Assembly (NCBI GenBank): GCA_017620635.1
Contig: JAGAUV010000036.1
Location: 1-64,000 of the forward strand
Direction: 5' to 3'
DNA from: Muribaculaceae bacterium
GTDB taxonomy: Bacteria; Bacteroidota; Bacteroidia; Bacteroidales; Muribaculaceae
DNA: 64,000 nucleotides
Shown piece by piece: positions 1 through 8,283 of this stretch (its first letter is position 1; each line of letters starts with the position of its first letter). The position numbers and the translations under genes are program-made. The notes under the pieces are model-generated. The model saw only the letters and a list, made by a program, of their open reading frames with translations. It ran no database searches and was not told the origin of the DNA.

Positions 1-100
1 CCAGCCTTATACTATTTGTGATTAAACTTTTCAAGATTGCTTGTAAGTAGAAGTATGTTCTCCTTTTCCAAACAATCTACCTGCGCCTAATGTTTAATTA

Positions 101-108
101 CAAAATTA
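101..108 (-). promoter_or_regulatory. Possible leftward -7 promoter element
   Basis: The minus strand reads TAATTTTG here, which matches the Bacteroidota -7 consensus TAnnTTTG. It would drive a gene lying left of the window, because no ATG is present on the minus strand between this site and base 1. No clear TTTG element sits 19-21 bases upstream, so this is a weak call from the motif alone. Confidence 0.3.
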
Positions 109-110
109 TA

Positions 111-132
111 CCCGGCGACTGCCCGGCGATTG
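111..132. repeat. Tandem 11-base repeat in a promoter region
   Basis: Two head-to-tail copies of CCCGGCGAYTG (111-121 and 122-132) differ at one base. They form a GC-rich block in an otherwise AT-rich divergent intergenic region, about 55 bases upstream of the ATPase -7 element and next to the possible leftward promoter. A regulator site is possible but unproven. Confidence 0.5.
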
Positions 133-186
133 TTTATTTAATATATGTTTAATATAACATTCATGGCAAGCTTGTAAATTATTAGC

Positions 187-194
187 TAATTTTG
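187..194 (+). promoter_or_regulatory. -7 promoter element of the P-type ATPase gene
   Basis: TAATTTTG matches TAnnTTTG and lies 28 bases before the ATG at 223, giving an expected transcript start near 201 and a leader of about 20 bases. No good TTTG is seen at the -33 position. This is the only consensus-like element near the gene. Confidence 0.5.
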
Positions 195-222
195 CAGTCG
201 CTTAAACAAAACTTAAGATATC

Positions 223-2874
223 ATGCCGCAACAACGACGTTACGAAGGCCTTTCGGAAACTCAAGTCAATGCCAGCCGTAGTAAATATGGCTCCAACATA
301 CTCACACCTCCTGCCAAAGAATCTCTTCTGAGCCGCTTCTTAGGCAAATTCCAGGATCCGCTTATTGTAATCCTCATCGTTGCCGGGATACTGTCTGTCG
401 TCATATCCTGTTATGAATACTGGGGGCTCGACCAGGGCCCGGCTGTCTTTTTCGAGCCCGTAGGCATATTCATGGCCATCATACTCGCCACCGGCCTCGC
501 TTTCATATTCGAGCTAAAGGCCGATAAGGAATTTGAGATACTCAACAAAGTAAACGACGACGATCCCGTACAGGTAATCCGCGGAGGCAATACAATAGCG
601 ATACCCAGGAAGGAGGTAGTCGTTGGCGACATCGTACTGCTCAACACCGGCGACGAGGTGCCGGCCGACGGCAGACTGCTCGAGACTGTGACACTAAGCA
701 TCGACGAGTCCACGCTTACCGGCGAGCCATCATGCTCAAAGACTGTCGAGGCGGAGCTTTTCGACCCCGAGGCCACCTTTCCTTCCGATCACGCCATGCG
801 TGGCACCAAAATCATGGAGGGGCACGGAATCATGGAGGTATTCGCCGTCGGCGACATGACCGAAAACGGCAAAGTATACAAGGCGGCTCAGATCGACAAC
901 AGTGTCAAGACGCCGCTCGACGAGCAATTCGACCGCCTCGGACGGATGATTTCCATCTTCAGCTACATTGTAGCGGTAGCTATCATCATCGGGCGCATTA
1001 CAATGTACTTCATACATCAGGACTTCGAGTGGATAAGCTTCCTCACATACTTCCTACAGAGTCTTATGATAGCCGTAACTCTCGTGGTTGTGTCTGTGCC
1101 CGAAGGTCTGCCTATGGCTGTCACTCTTTCGCTGGCTTATTCCATGCGACGGATGCTGCGCACAAACAATCTCGTACGAAAACTTCATGCCTGCGAGACA
1201 ATGGGGGCCACGACAGTGATATGCACCGACAAGACCGGCACTCTCACTCAAAACCGCATGCAGGTATATCAGACCAGGTTTTTCGGCGCTCCGTCCGACG
1301 AGATTATTGAAGAAGGCATAGCCGTGAACTCCACCGCTCAGCTTGATCTCTCGTCCGACAAGCCTAAAGCACTCGGCAACCCCACGGAGGGTGCTCTGCT
1401 CCTTTGGCTTCACGACAGACACAGCGACTATGTAAAACTGAAAGAAAGCGCAAAGGTTCTCGAAGAACTGCCATTCAGCACAGAGCGCAAGTACATGGCT
1501 ACTGTCGTACAGTCAGCTACCGGCGACCGCATATTATACGTCAAGGGCGCTCCCGAGATAGTGTTCGAGATGTGCCGCGACACTGCCGGAACAACAAAAG
1601 ACGAAATCGACGCCCTGCTGCTCGAGTACCAGAATATGGCCATGCGAACCCTCGCCTTCGCCTATCAGCGTCTCGTCGACGGCGATCTTACCATTGAAAA
1701 CGGAAAAGTGGTCGCCGGACGTCTGACCTTCCTCGGCATAGCGGCAATTTCCGATCCTGTGCGTGAAGATGTACCAGAGGCCATGGACGAGGTTCTCAAC
1801 GCCGGCATAAAGGTAAAGATTGTGACGGGCGACACCCTGGGAACGGCAAAAGAGATCGGACGGCAGATCGGCCTGTGGAAAGACAAGACAGATACCGACC
1901 GAAACATTACTACCGGCGCCGAAATCAGCGACATGACGGATGCCGAACTCAGAGAACGGGCCGAAGACCTGAAGATCATAGCCCGGGCACGTCCTCTCGA
2001 CAAGAAAAGGCTTGTAGAGGCACTGCAGTATCGTGGCGAAGTAGTGGCGGTAACAGGCGACGGCACCAACGATGCACCGGCTCTCAAGGCCGCCCAGGTC
2101 GGGCTATCGATGGGCGACGGCACTTCTGTTGCTAAAGAGGCAAGCGACATAACCATCATCGACAACTCCTTCGCGTCGATAGGCCGCGCAGTCATGTGGG
2201 GACGTTCGCTTTACCGCAACATCCAGCGATTCATACTCTTTCAGCTTACAGTCAACATTGTGGCATGTATCGTCGTGCTTTTCGGGTCGTTCCTTGGCAT
2301 GCAGTCGCCGCTCACGGTCACACAGATGCTGTGGGTCAACCTCATAATGGACACATTTGCCGCCATGGCTCTCTCTTCGCTGCCGCCCACACAGTCGGTA
2401 ATGAAAGAAAAGCCGAGGTCACGTTCGGCATTCATCATCAACAAGCCGATGTGGGAGTTTATCATAGGCACAGGATTGCTGTTCGCCGGCCTCCTGTTTG
2501 CCTTGCTCTACTATTTCGAGCACACCGACATCAACAGCTTCACAGAGATAGGCAAAGTGCCCTTCATGCCTGAGGCCGCAAGTCTTACTCCATATGAAGT
2601 GTCTTTCTTCTTCACAAGCTTTGTGTTCCTTAATTTCTGGAACATGTTCAATGCCCGTGCCTTTGCGACCGGCCGGTCGGCGCTGCACTTCAAAGGATGC
2701 AATGGCTTCGTCTTGATTGCCCTGGTAATCCTTTTCGGCCAGATACTGATTGTATCGGTGGGAGGACCGTTCTTCAGCGTGGTTCCGCTGAGCCTTGTCG
2801 ACTGGATCGCGATTATCGCATCTACATCGCTTGTGCTGTGGATAGGCGAGATCTACCGCCTGTTCAAGAAGTGA
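223..2874 (+). CDS. Calcium-translocating P-type ATPase (PMCA-like)
   Basis: An integral inner-membrane pump of 883 residues that uses ATP to export a cation, most likely Ca2+. It shows the full P2-type layout: N-terminal cation-ATPase domain, paired membrane helices (about 45-100), actuator domain with TGEP (166-169), PEGLP in the fourth helix (293-297), the phosphorylation motif DKTGTLT (Asp336), the hinge TGDGTNDAP (611-619) and six C-terminal helices. The length and the PEGL motif fit the calcium/PMCA subfamily rather than Na+/K+ or heavy-metal pumps; the substrate is inferred from family resemblance only. The gene stands alone on the plus strand and ends three bases from the stop of a convergent gene, with no terminator hairpin between them. 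Confidence 0.93.
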   Translation: MPQQRRYEGLSETQVNASRSKYGSNILTPPAKESLLSRFLGKFQDPLIVILIVAGILSVVISCYEYWGLDQGPAVFFEPVGIFMAIILATGLAFIFELKADKEFEILNKVNDDDPVQVIRGGNTIAIPRKEVVVGDIVLLNTGDEVPADGRLLETVTLSIDESTLTGEPSCSKTVEAELFDPEATFPSDHAMRGTKIMEGHGIMEVFAVGDMTENGKVYKAAQIDNSVKTPLDEQFDRLGRMISIFSYIVAVAIIIGRITMYFIHQDFEWISFLTYFLQSLMIAVTLVVVSVPEGLPMAVTLSLAYSMRRMLRTNNLVRKLHACETMGATTVICTDKTGTLTQNRMQVYQTRFFGAPSDEIIEEGIAVNSTAQLDLSSDKPKALGNPTEGALLLWLHDRHSDYVKLKESAKVLEELPFSTERKYMATVVQSATGDRILYVKGAPEIVFEMCRDTAGTTKDEIDALLLEYQNMAMRTLAFAYQRLVDGDLTIENGKVVAGRLTFLGIAAISDPVREDVPEAMDEVLNAGIKVKIVTGDTLGTAKEIGRQIGLWKDKTDTDRNITTGAEISDMTDAELRERAEDLKIIARARPLDKKRLVEALQYRGEVVAVTGDGTNDAPALKAAQVGLSMGDGTSVAKEASDITIIDNSFASIGRAVMWGRSLYRNIQRFILFQLTVNIVACIVVLFGSFLGMQSPLTVTQMLWVNLIMDTFAAMALSSLPPTQSVMKEKPRSRSAFIINKPMWEFIIGTGLLFAGLLFALLYYFEHTDINSFTEIGKVPFMPEAASLTPYEVSFFFTSFVFLNFWNMFNARAFATGRSALHFKGCNGFVLIALVILFGQILIVSVGGPFFSVVPLSLVDWIAIIASTSLVLWIGEIYRLFKK

Positions 2875-2877
2875 TGA

Positions 2878-3828
2878 TCAGCGGCGGTATCGCGACAGGA
2901 ATCCGTCATCGAAGATCAGATATACGCCGTCGGTATACGTCCAGCGTTCCTGCATGCCGCTGTATGTCGGCACACGCAGTATATCGGCCGGAGCACCCAG
3001 GGCCAGACGGCATTCGTCGCGTGTCATTCCGTTTCTCACTTGCGAGCGTGTGATCAGTGTCCACACTTCGTCGCTGATCGCCGGATATTGCTTGCGCGGA
3101 TTCTCGAAAGCGAACAGCTTGTCGAAGGTACGTGTGGCGCCCTTACCTTTTCCGACACTCATCAGCAGGACATATTCCTTTGCTGCCGTGTCTGCCGTCT
3201 GATGGAAACATATGGCGGCTGCAAAATTGGATGTTCCGGGCACTACGCTGTCTATAACGATTTCGACATGTCTCAGCCCGGCGACTTCGATCAGGGTGCT
3301 GTCGGCCGAGTACCACGAGGGCGTGCGGACAAAGAAATGCTTGCCGCGCATTTTGGCATCTACCTCAGCCACGATATCAAGATCTATGCAGAACGGTATC
3401 TCGAGGCTGTTGACACTGTCGATACGGGCTTTGTCGTAATTGTTCAGACGATAATAATATTTGCCGCCCTTGTCGTCGTCAAATTCTACAAGCGTCGCAT
3501 CCGTGCCGGTAAGACTGTTGGCCGGAGATATGCCACGGAAGTATATGTCTTTTCCCACCAGCCCGTCGGTGGGCGACGACGGAGTCGTGAATATGAGCGA
3601 CACACGGTCGTCGGCGACCTTGAAGCGCTTTCCCGGCTTCCACTTTGAGGGAGCCTCCGGGCGTATTCCGTCAAGATAGGACGCCTCGGCAAGCGGCGTC
3701 GACGCCTGCTGCTCGCGCACTGTCGACGCATCGATGCGTGGCGTGCTCTCCACACCTGTAAAGCACGATGTAGCCCCGGCGCACATAAGTGCGCCGAGGA
3801 CTGTCATTGCTATAGGGTGCAATCTCAT
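2878..3828 (-). CDS. Hypothetical lipoprotein with a BamE/SmpA-like C-terminus
   Basis: A 316-residue protein of unknown function. The N-terminus is a lipoprotein signal peptide ending in a lipobox-like ATSC (Cys22), so it should be anchored in the periplasm or outer membrane. The last ~60 residues (VRNGMTRDECRLALGAP, then a WTYTDG strand) resemble the SmpA/OmlA/BamE fold, in which a short helix precedes beta strands; this is judged by eye. The middle is beta-rich with no recognised domain. Its ATG overlaps the TGA of the prolyl oligopeptidase gene by four bases, so the two are probably translationally coupled. Whether it assists outer-membrane assembly is open. Confidence 0.75.
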   Translation of the reverse strand: MRLHPIAMTVLGALMCAGATSCFTGVESTPRIDASTVREQQASTPLAEASYLDGIRPEAPSKWKPGKRFKVADDRVSLIFTTPSSPTDGLVGKDIYFRGISPANSLTGTDATLVEFDDDKGGKYYYRLNNYDKARIDSVNSLEIPFCIDLDIVAEVDAKMRGKHFFVRTPSWYSADSTLIEVAGLRHVEIVIDSVVPGTSNFAAAICFHQTADTAAKEYVLLMSVGKGKGATRTFDKLFAFENPRKQYPAISDEVWTLITRSQVRNGMTRDECRLALGAPADILRVPTYSGMQERWTYTDGVYLIFDDGFLSRYRR

Positions 3829-5981
3829 TCAGCCTTCGCGGCCTCCTTGACCGACGACGGCTCTATGCCGAGATTGTTGAAGATAAACGAATAGATGTCG
3901 GTATACTCGTCGATAACCTTGCTGATAGGCTTGCCTGCGCCGTGGCCGGCCTTGCTGTCGATGCGTATCAGCTTGGGAGCATCGCCGGTATCGGCGGCCT
4001 GCAGAGTAGCGGCATACTTAAAGCTGTGTGCCGGCACCACACGGTCGTCGTGGTCGGCGGTAGTTACCATTATGGCCGGATACTTCGTGCCGTCGTTCTT
4101 GATATTGTGGACGGGCGAATAGCCGAGAAGGTACTCAGCCATCTCTTTACTGTCGTCGGCAGTGCCATAGTCGGCAGCCCAGTTCCAGCCGATAGTGAAG
4201 AGATGATAGCGCATCATGTCCATCACACCCACACGAGGTATGGCGACCTTGAAAAGATCGGGGCGCATATTCACTGTCGCGCCGACAAGGAGGCCGCCGT
4301 TGCTGCCGCCTTCTATTGTCATGAGTTCTGGCTTTGTCCAGCCTTCGGCAATCATATATTCCGCAGCTGAGATAAAGTCGTTGAACACATTGAGCTTCTG
4401 CATCTTTGTTCCGGCCTCGTGCCACTTGTCGCCATACTCGGCGCCGCCACGGAGATTTGCCTGCGCGTAGATGCCGCCGTTTTCGAGCCAGAGCAGACGG
4501 TTGGCATTAAAGCCGGGATTGAGAGTGATATTGAAACCGCCGTAGCCATAGAGATATACAGGATTATTGCCGTTGGCTTCAACATCCTTGCGGCGCACGG
4601 TAAACATAGGCACCTTCGTGCCGTCGCTCGACGTATAGAATACCTGCTCGGTCACATAATCCTCAGGGTTGAAGCCCTCTATCTCGGTCTTGTGATAGAG
4701 TTTGCTCTCGCCTGTCTTTATGTCATACTTGTAAAGGGCGGAAGGATATGTGAACGACGAGAACGAGTAGAACACCTCGTCATTGTCGCGGCTTGTGGAG
4801 AAGCCTACTGTGCCATAGGTAGGCAGTTCTATCTCCCTTATCTTCTGGCCGTCCTTTGTGTACAGGTACGCATGGTTGGAAGCGTCGCGGTCGTAGACAG
4901 CGATCAGATGGTCAGGACCGGCAAATTGTACCGATGTCAGCACACCGCCGTCAGGATCTTCGGGAATGATGTCCTTCCAGTCTTTCGATGTCGGTGTCTT
5001 GGGGTCTACAAGTACAAAACGGTTACGCGGAGCACCTACCGAAGTGTAAAGATAAAGCTTGCCGTCGACAATAGCCACCGGGGAGTTGGTATAGTCCTGT
5101 GTAGGCTCTACCACAACCCAGTCGGCGCTATTCTTGCGCATATCGCGTATCATCACGCTCTCGCCTGTGCCTTCGCCGCCACCGAATATAGCCATGGCAC
5201 TGCCGTCCTTGGCGATATCGGCGCTATGGAAATGGTAAGGATGAGCGGCATCCTCGAATACCACGGCATCGGCCGACTGCGAAGTGCCTATCTTATGGCT
5301 GTAAACACGGTGGCCGGTGTTTGCATTCGAAAATTCCTTTCCGGCCTCGGGTGCTTCGTAGGCACTGTAGAAGAAAGTGTCGTCGCCGAGCCACTGCACA
5401 TCGGTAAACTTGGCCCACTCTATGTGATCGTCGAGCAATTCGCGACTTGCGGTATCCATCACATATATCTCGGTCCAGTCGCTGCCCGAACGTGAAATAG
5501 TGTATGCCGTATATTTGCCGCTCGGGCTCTGGAATACACCTGTAAGGGCCACTGTGCCGTCTTCGCTCAAGCTGTTGGGATCGAGGAAGACCTCGCGTTC
5601 GCCGTCATAGCTGTCGGCGCGGTAGAGCACGCTCTGGTTGCGGCTGCCGTCATTGGCATAGAAATAATATTTTCCATCGTTCTCTTTCGCCGGCAGGCCC
5701 TGACGTCCGAAGCGGTTGAGGGTCTCGAGACGTTTGTGCACAGCGTCGCGGTAGGGTATCTGCGACAGATAATCCTGTGTTACCTTGTTCTCGGCTTCTA
5801 CCCAGGCAAGTGTCACTGCCGCGGTGTCATTCTCGAGGGGACGGTAAGGATCTTCCACTGTCATACCGAAAGCTTCATAGGTAGTGCTGTCGCATGGGGC
5901 GACAGGATATTCTACCTTGGCCTGTTTGTTGCAGGCACTTGTCAGTACAGTTGCCATTGCAATGATTGGAAATGCTCTCAT
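3825..5981 (-). CDS. Prolyl oligopeptidase family serine peptidase (S9A), lipoprotein
   Basis: A 718-residue exported peptidase expected to cleave short peptides after proline. It begins with a lipoprotein signal peptide (MRAFPIIAMATVLTSAC, Cys17). An N-terminal seven-bladed propeller domain (about 30-430) precedes an alpha/beta hydrolase domain with the nucleophile motif GGSNGG (Ser560), the conserved DHDDRVVP stretch (from 643) carrying the acid residue, and the catalytic His680 in AGHG. All family hallmarks are intact. Peptidases of this type in Bacteroidales usually act in the periplasm on host-derived peptides. The gene lies downstream of the MscS gene with a 33-base gap and overlaps the following lipoprotein gene by four bases. 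Confidence 0.93.
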   Translation of the reverse strand: MRAFPIIAMATVLTSACNKQAKVEYPVAPCDSTTYEAFGMTVEDPYRPLENDTAAVTLAWVEAENKVTQDYLSQIPYRDAVHKRLETLNRFGRQGLPAKENDGKYYFYANDGSRNQSVLYRADSYDGEREVFLDPNSLSEDGTVALTGVFQSPSGKYTAYTISRSGSDWTEIYVMDTASRELLDDHIEWAKFTDVQWLGDDTFFYSAYEAPEAGKEFSNANTGHRVYSHKIGTSQSADAVVFEDAAHPYHFHSADIAKDGSAMAIFGGGEGTGESVMIRDMRKNSADWVVVEPTQDYTNSPVAIVDGKLYLYTSVGAPRNRFVLVDPKTPTSKDWKDIIPEDPDGGVLTSVQFAGPDHLIAVYDRDASNHAYLYTKDGQKIREIELPTYGTVGFSTSRDNDEVFYSFSSFTYPSALYKYDIKTGESKLYHKTEIEGFNPEDYVTEQVFYTSSDGTKVPMFTVRRKDVEANGNNPVYLYGYGGFNITLNPGFNANRLLWLENGGIYAQANLRGGAEYGDKWHEAGTKMQKLNVFNDFISAAEYMIAEGWTKPELMTIEGGSNGGLLVGATVNMRPDLFKVAIPRVGVMDMMRYHLFTIGWNWAADYGTADDSKEMAEYLLGYSPVHNIKNDGTKYPAIMVTTADHDDRVVPAHSFKYAATLQAADTGDAPKLIRIDSKAGHGAGKPISKVIDEYTDIYSFIFNNLGIEPSSVKEAAKAE

Positions 5982-6014
5982 TCTTTATAAAAATCTGATA
6001 TATAGATCGGTATA

Positions 6015-7007
6015 TTACTTGCCTTTCACATGCACATCCATCTGCGGGAAGGGGAAACTGATGCCGGCAGAAGGCAGCTCTTTATAGAATCGTTCGTTAA
6101 GTTCGTAGTACACACTCCAATAGTAAGCCGACGGCGTCCATGCTGTTACCTTGAGGTCGACGCTGCTGGCTGCAAGCTGATTCACGACCACTGCGGCCGA
6201 GCGGTCGACAGGAGCTGTGTTGAGCAAAATCGATGTCGGTGTCATACCTCCCGACTTGGCATCAGACAGCTGCCGGGCCTTGCGGTCATCCTCGATATAT
6301 TGCTTCACAATTCTGTCGTCCGACGATATGATATCGAGAATAGCGCGACGGGCGGCATCCACATCATCGCCGTAGCTTATGCTTACTATCCAGTCGACAC
6401 GGCGATAATCCTCTTTATTGTAATTGTTTATCGAGCCTGTCGACAAACCGCCGTTAGGTATTATTATCGACTTGTTGTCGGGAGTTGAGATAATGGTGCT
6501 GAAGATCTGTATCTCGCGCACCACGCCGGCATAGCCTTGAGCTTCAATAAAATCGCCTATCTTATAGGGCTTGAGGAGCAGTATAAGCACACCGCCGGCA
6601 AAGTTCTGAAGCGTTCCGCTGAGCGCCATACCGATGGCGACACCGGCCGAGGCAAACAGTGCTATGAACGAAGAGGTCTCTATGCCAAGTATTCCGATCA
6701 CTGTCACTATGAGGATGAAGTACAGCACTATACGCACCATACTCAACACAAACGTAGCCAGTGACTGGTCGAGACGGCGACGGATGAATATACCGCTTAC
6801 AAACTTGTACAGTTTATTGATAACCAGCCTGCCTAAGTAAAAGACAAGTATGGCTATGCCCAGATTGATTGCAAACGACACCACCGAGCTTACCAGACGT
6901 GACATAAGCTCGTCGAAAGGCAGGCTCTTGAGCATCGACAGTTCGTCGTGCACAGTGGGCACTGAATCAGGCAGTTCGGGGGTAATATTCGGCATCTGTA
7001 ATAACAT
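6015..7007 (-). CDS. MscS-family small-conductance mechanosensitive channel
   Basis: A 330-residue inner-membrane channel that opens under membrane tension to release solutes during osmotic downshock. Three or four hydrophobic segments occupy roughly residues 40-150; the pore-lining helix is the Gly/Ala-rich stretch ASAGVAIGMALSGTLQNFAGG, followed by the beta domain (GDFIEAQGYAGVVREI) and a mixed C-terminal cytoplasmic domain. An N-terminal tail of about 35 residues precedes the first helix. The start at 7007 is used here; an in-frame ATG at 6995 is equally possible. It begins five bases after the stop of the clostripain-like gene, so the two share a transcript. Confidence 0.92.
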   Translation of the reverse strand: MLLQMPNITPELPDSVPTVHDELSMLKSLPFDELMSRLVSSVVSFAINLGIAILVFYLGRLVINKLYKFVSGIFIRRRLDQSLATFVLSMVRIVLYFILIVTVIGILGIETSSFIALFASAGVAIGMALSGTLQNFAGGVLILLLKPYKIGDFIEAQGYAGVVREIQIFSTIISTPDNKSIIIPNGGLSTGSINNYNKEDYRRVDWIVSISYGDDVDAARRAILDIISSDDRIVKQYIEDDRKARQLSDAKSGGMTPTSILLNTAPVDRSAAVVVNQLAASSVDLKVTAWTPSAYYWSVYYELNERFYKELPSAGISFPFPQMDVHVKGK

Positions 7008-7011
7008 CAGG

Positions 7012-8202
7012 TCAGAATTTTAACAAACTTGCCACATCCCTGTACCACGACAATTCATTGTATTTGTTCTTGGTACACGACTGCGGTGTCCGTAGAATAA
7101 ACGTGGACATGCCACAATGGTTATCTATAGGCACTCTGCGGAGAAATGGCGTAGCAGCGTCGTAGAGCACCGCATCAGCCATCGCATTCCTGAAAGACTC
7201 CAGATCGGCACCGGCGCCTTCGTAGCGCTCGGCACCATTCTTGTCGTGTGTCAGCGCCTCGACATAATGAGCGAAGTCAAAGTAGTTGCATGACTCTTCA
7301 CGAACACCCGACGAATACATCTGTGCGCTGAAACCCTCGGGAAGCGACGTGCCTGTCTTGGAATAGATCTCCTTTGTCGTGCGTGCCACTTCGTCGAGCG
7401 CCGATGCCTTTACAACACTCATCGTGCAGTAATTGTTTATCACATCGTCCGGTGTCTCGGCGATAAGCTTCTCGTAATATTCAAAAGTGCTTCGTGCGGC
7501 GCCTGTCAGGTCGGCCTCGCCGGGAGCAAAGAAATATTTCAGATTAAGATGATACGGCATACCCGGAGTCTGCAGCTCTGTCACACTGCCGGCAAAGCGG
7601 CGTGCACAGCCGCGCAGCTCATAGAGACTCTCTACCGACATCATGTAGCAGCAGTCGAAATATATCCAGTCGAAACCGCCGCTCGCTTTAAGCGCCCTGG
7701 CGAGATCGCGGTTGTTCATACGCTTGTAATTGTCATCGCCGAAGCTGCGCTTCACAGGGCTCTGCTCTATTCCGTCTTCGATCCAGCCTGAGGCATGACT
7801 CCACAGCACAAGACCATACTGAGGCGTGTTGGCAAGCCTCTTCACATCATTGATCACTTCTGTCATACGGTTGATGTCGACAGAGCTCAACGATTTGTCG
7901 TAGTGCTTGAGTGTGACAGTATCTTTGGCTGTAATCTCTACAAGCGAGGGGCCTTCGTATCTGGTGTGACGATAGACAATAAGCCTGTTGCCTTTGCCAA
8001 GGCCTCGCGAGGCACCATCCATCATCTCTTTGAAATCATCATAACTGTAGCCGTTAAGATTGTTGTTAGCAACCTGATAGACAAGTACCGTACGGCCTTC
8101 GCTTAGTGTCGGCGTTTCCGGATCATCATGACATGAGGCAGCCAAGAGGCACACCAATAGTATTACCAGAAATATAGGATAATTGAGGAATCTGATTTTC
8201 AT
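7012..8202 (-). CDS. Clostripain-family cysteine peptidase (C11), lipoprotein
   Basis: A 396-residue secreted cysteine peptidase. The lipoprotein signal (LLVCLLAASC, Cys24) should tether it to the outer membrane. The catalytic dyad of family C11 is visible: His136 in LVLWSHASGW and Cys184/185 in YFDCCYMM. C11 enzymes usually cleave after Arg or Lys and are self-processed. The ATG at 8202 is chosen because the signal peptide starts there; a TTG at 8211 extends the frame only slightly. The minus-strand TAATTTTG at 8209-8216 matches the -7 consensus but sits almost on the start codon, so either the leader is very short or the match is fortuitous. A weak 9-base hairpin lies upstream at 8241-8261. 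Confidence 0.88.
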   Translation of the reverse strand: MKIRFLNYPIFLVILLVCLLAASCHDDPETPTLSEGRTVLVYQVANNNLNGYSYDDFKEMMDGASRGLGKGNRLIVYRHTRYEGPSLVEITAKDTVTLKHYDKSLSSVDINRMTEVINDVKRLANTPQYGLVLWSHASGWIEDGIEQSPVKRSFGDDNYKRMNNRDLARALKASGGFDWIYFDCCYMMSVESLYELRGCARRFAGSVTELQTPGMPYHLNLKYFFAPGEADLTGAARSTFEYYEKLIAETPDDVINNYCTMSVVKASALDEVARTTKEIYSKTGTSLPEGFSAQMYSSGVREESCNYFDFAHYVEALTHDKNGAERYEGAGADLESFRNAMADAVLYDAATPFLRRVPIDNHCGMSTFILRTPQSCTKNKYNELSWYRDVASLLKF

Positions 8203-8283
8203 AAGATACAAAATTACTACATTATCGAGGCTGCGTCAAGACCTTTAAATACTTTTAAGGTTTTAGCGTCCGATAATAAAGAA

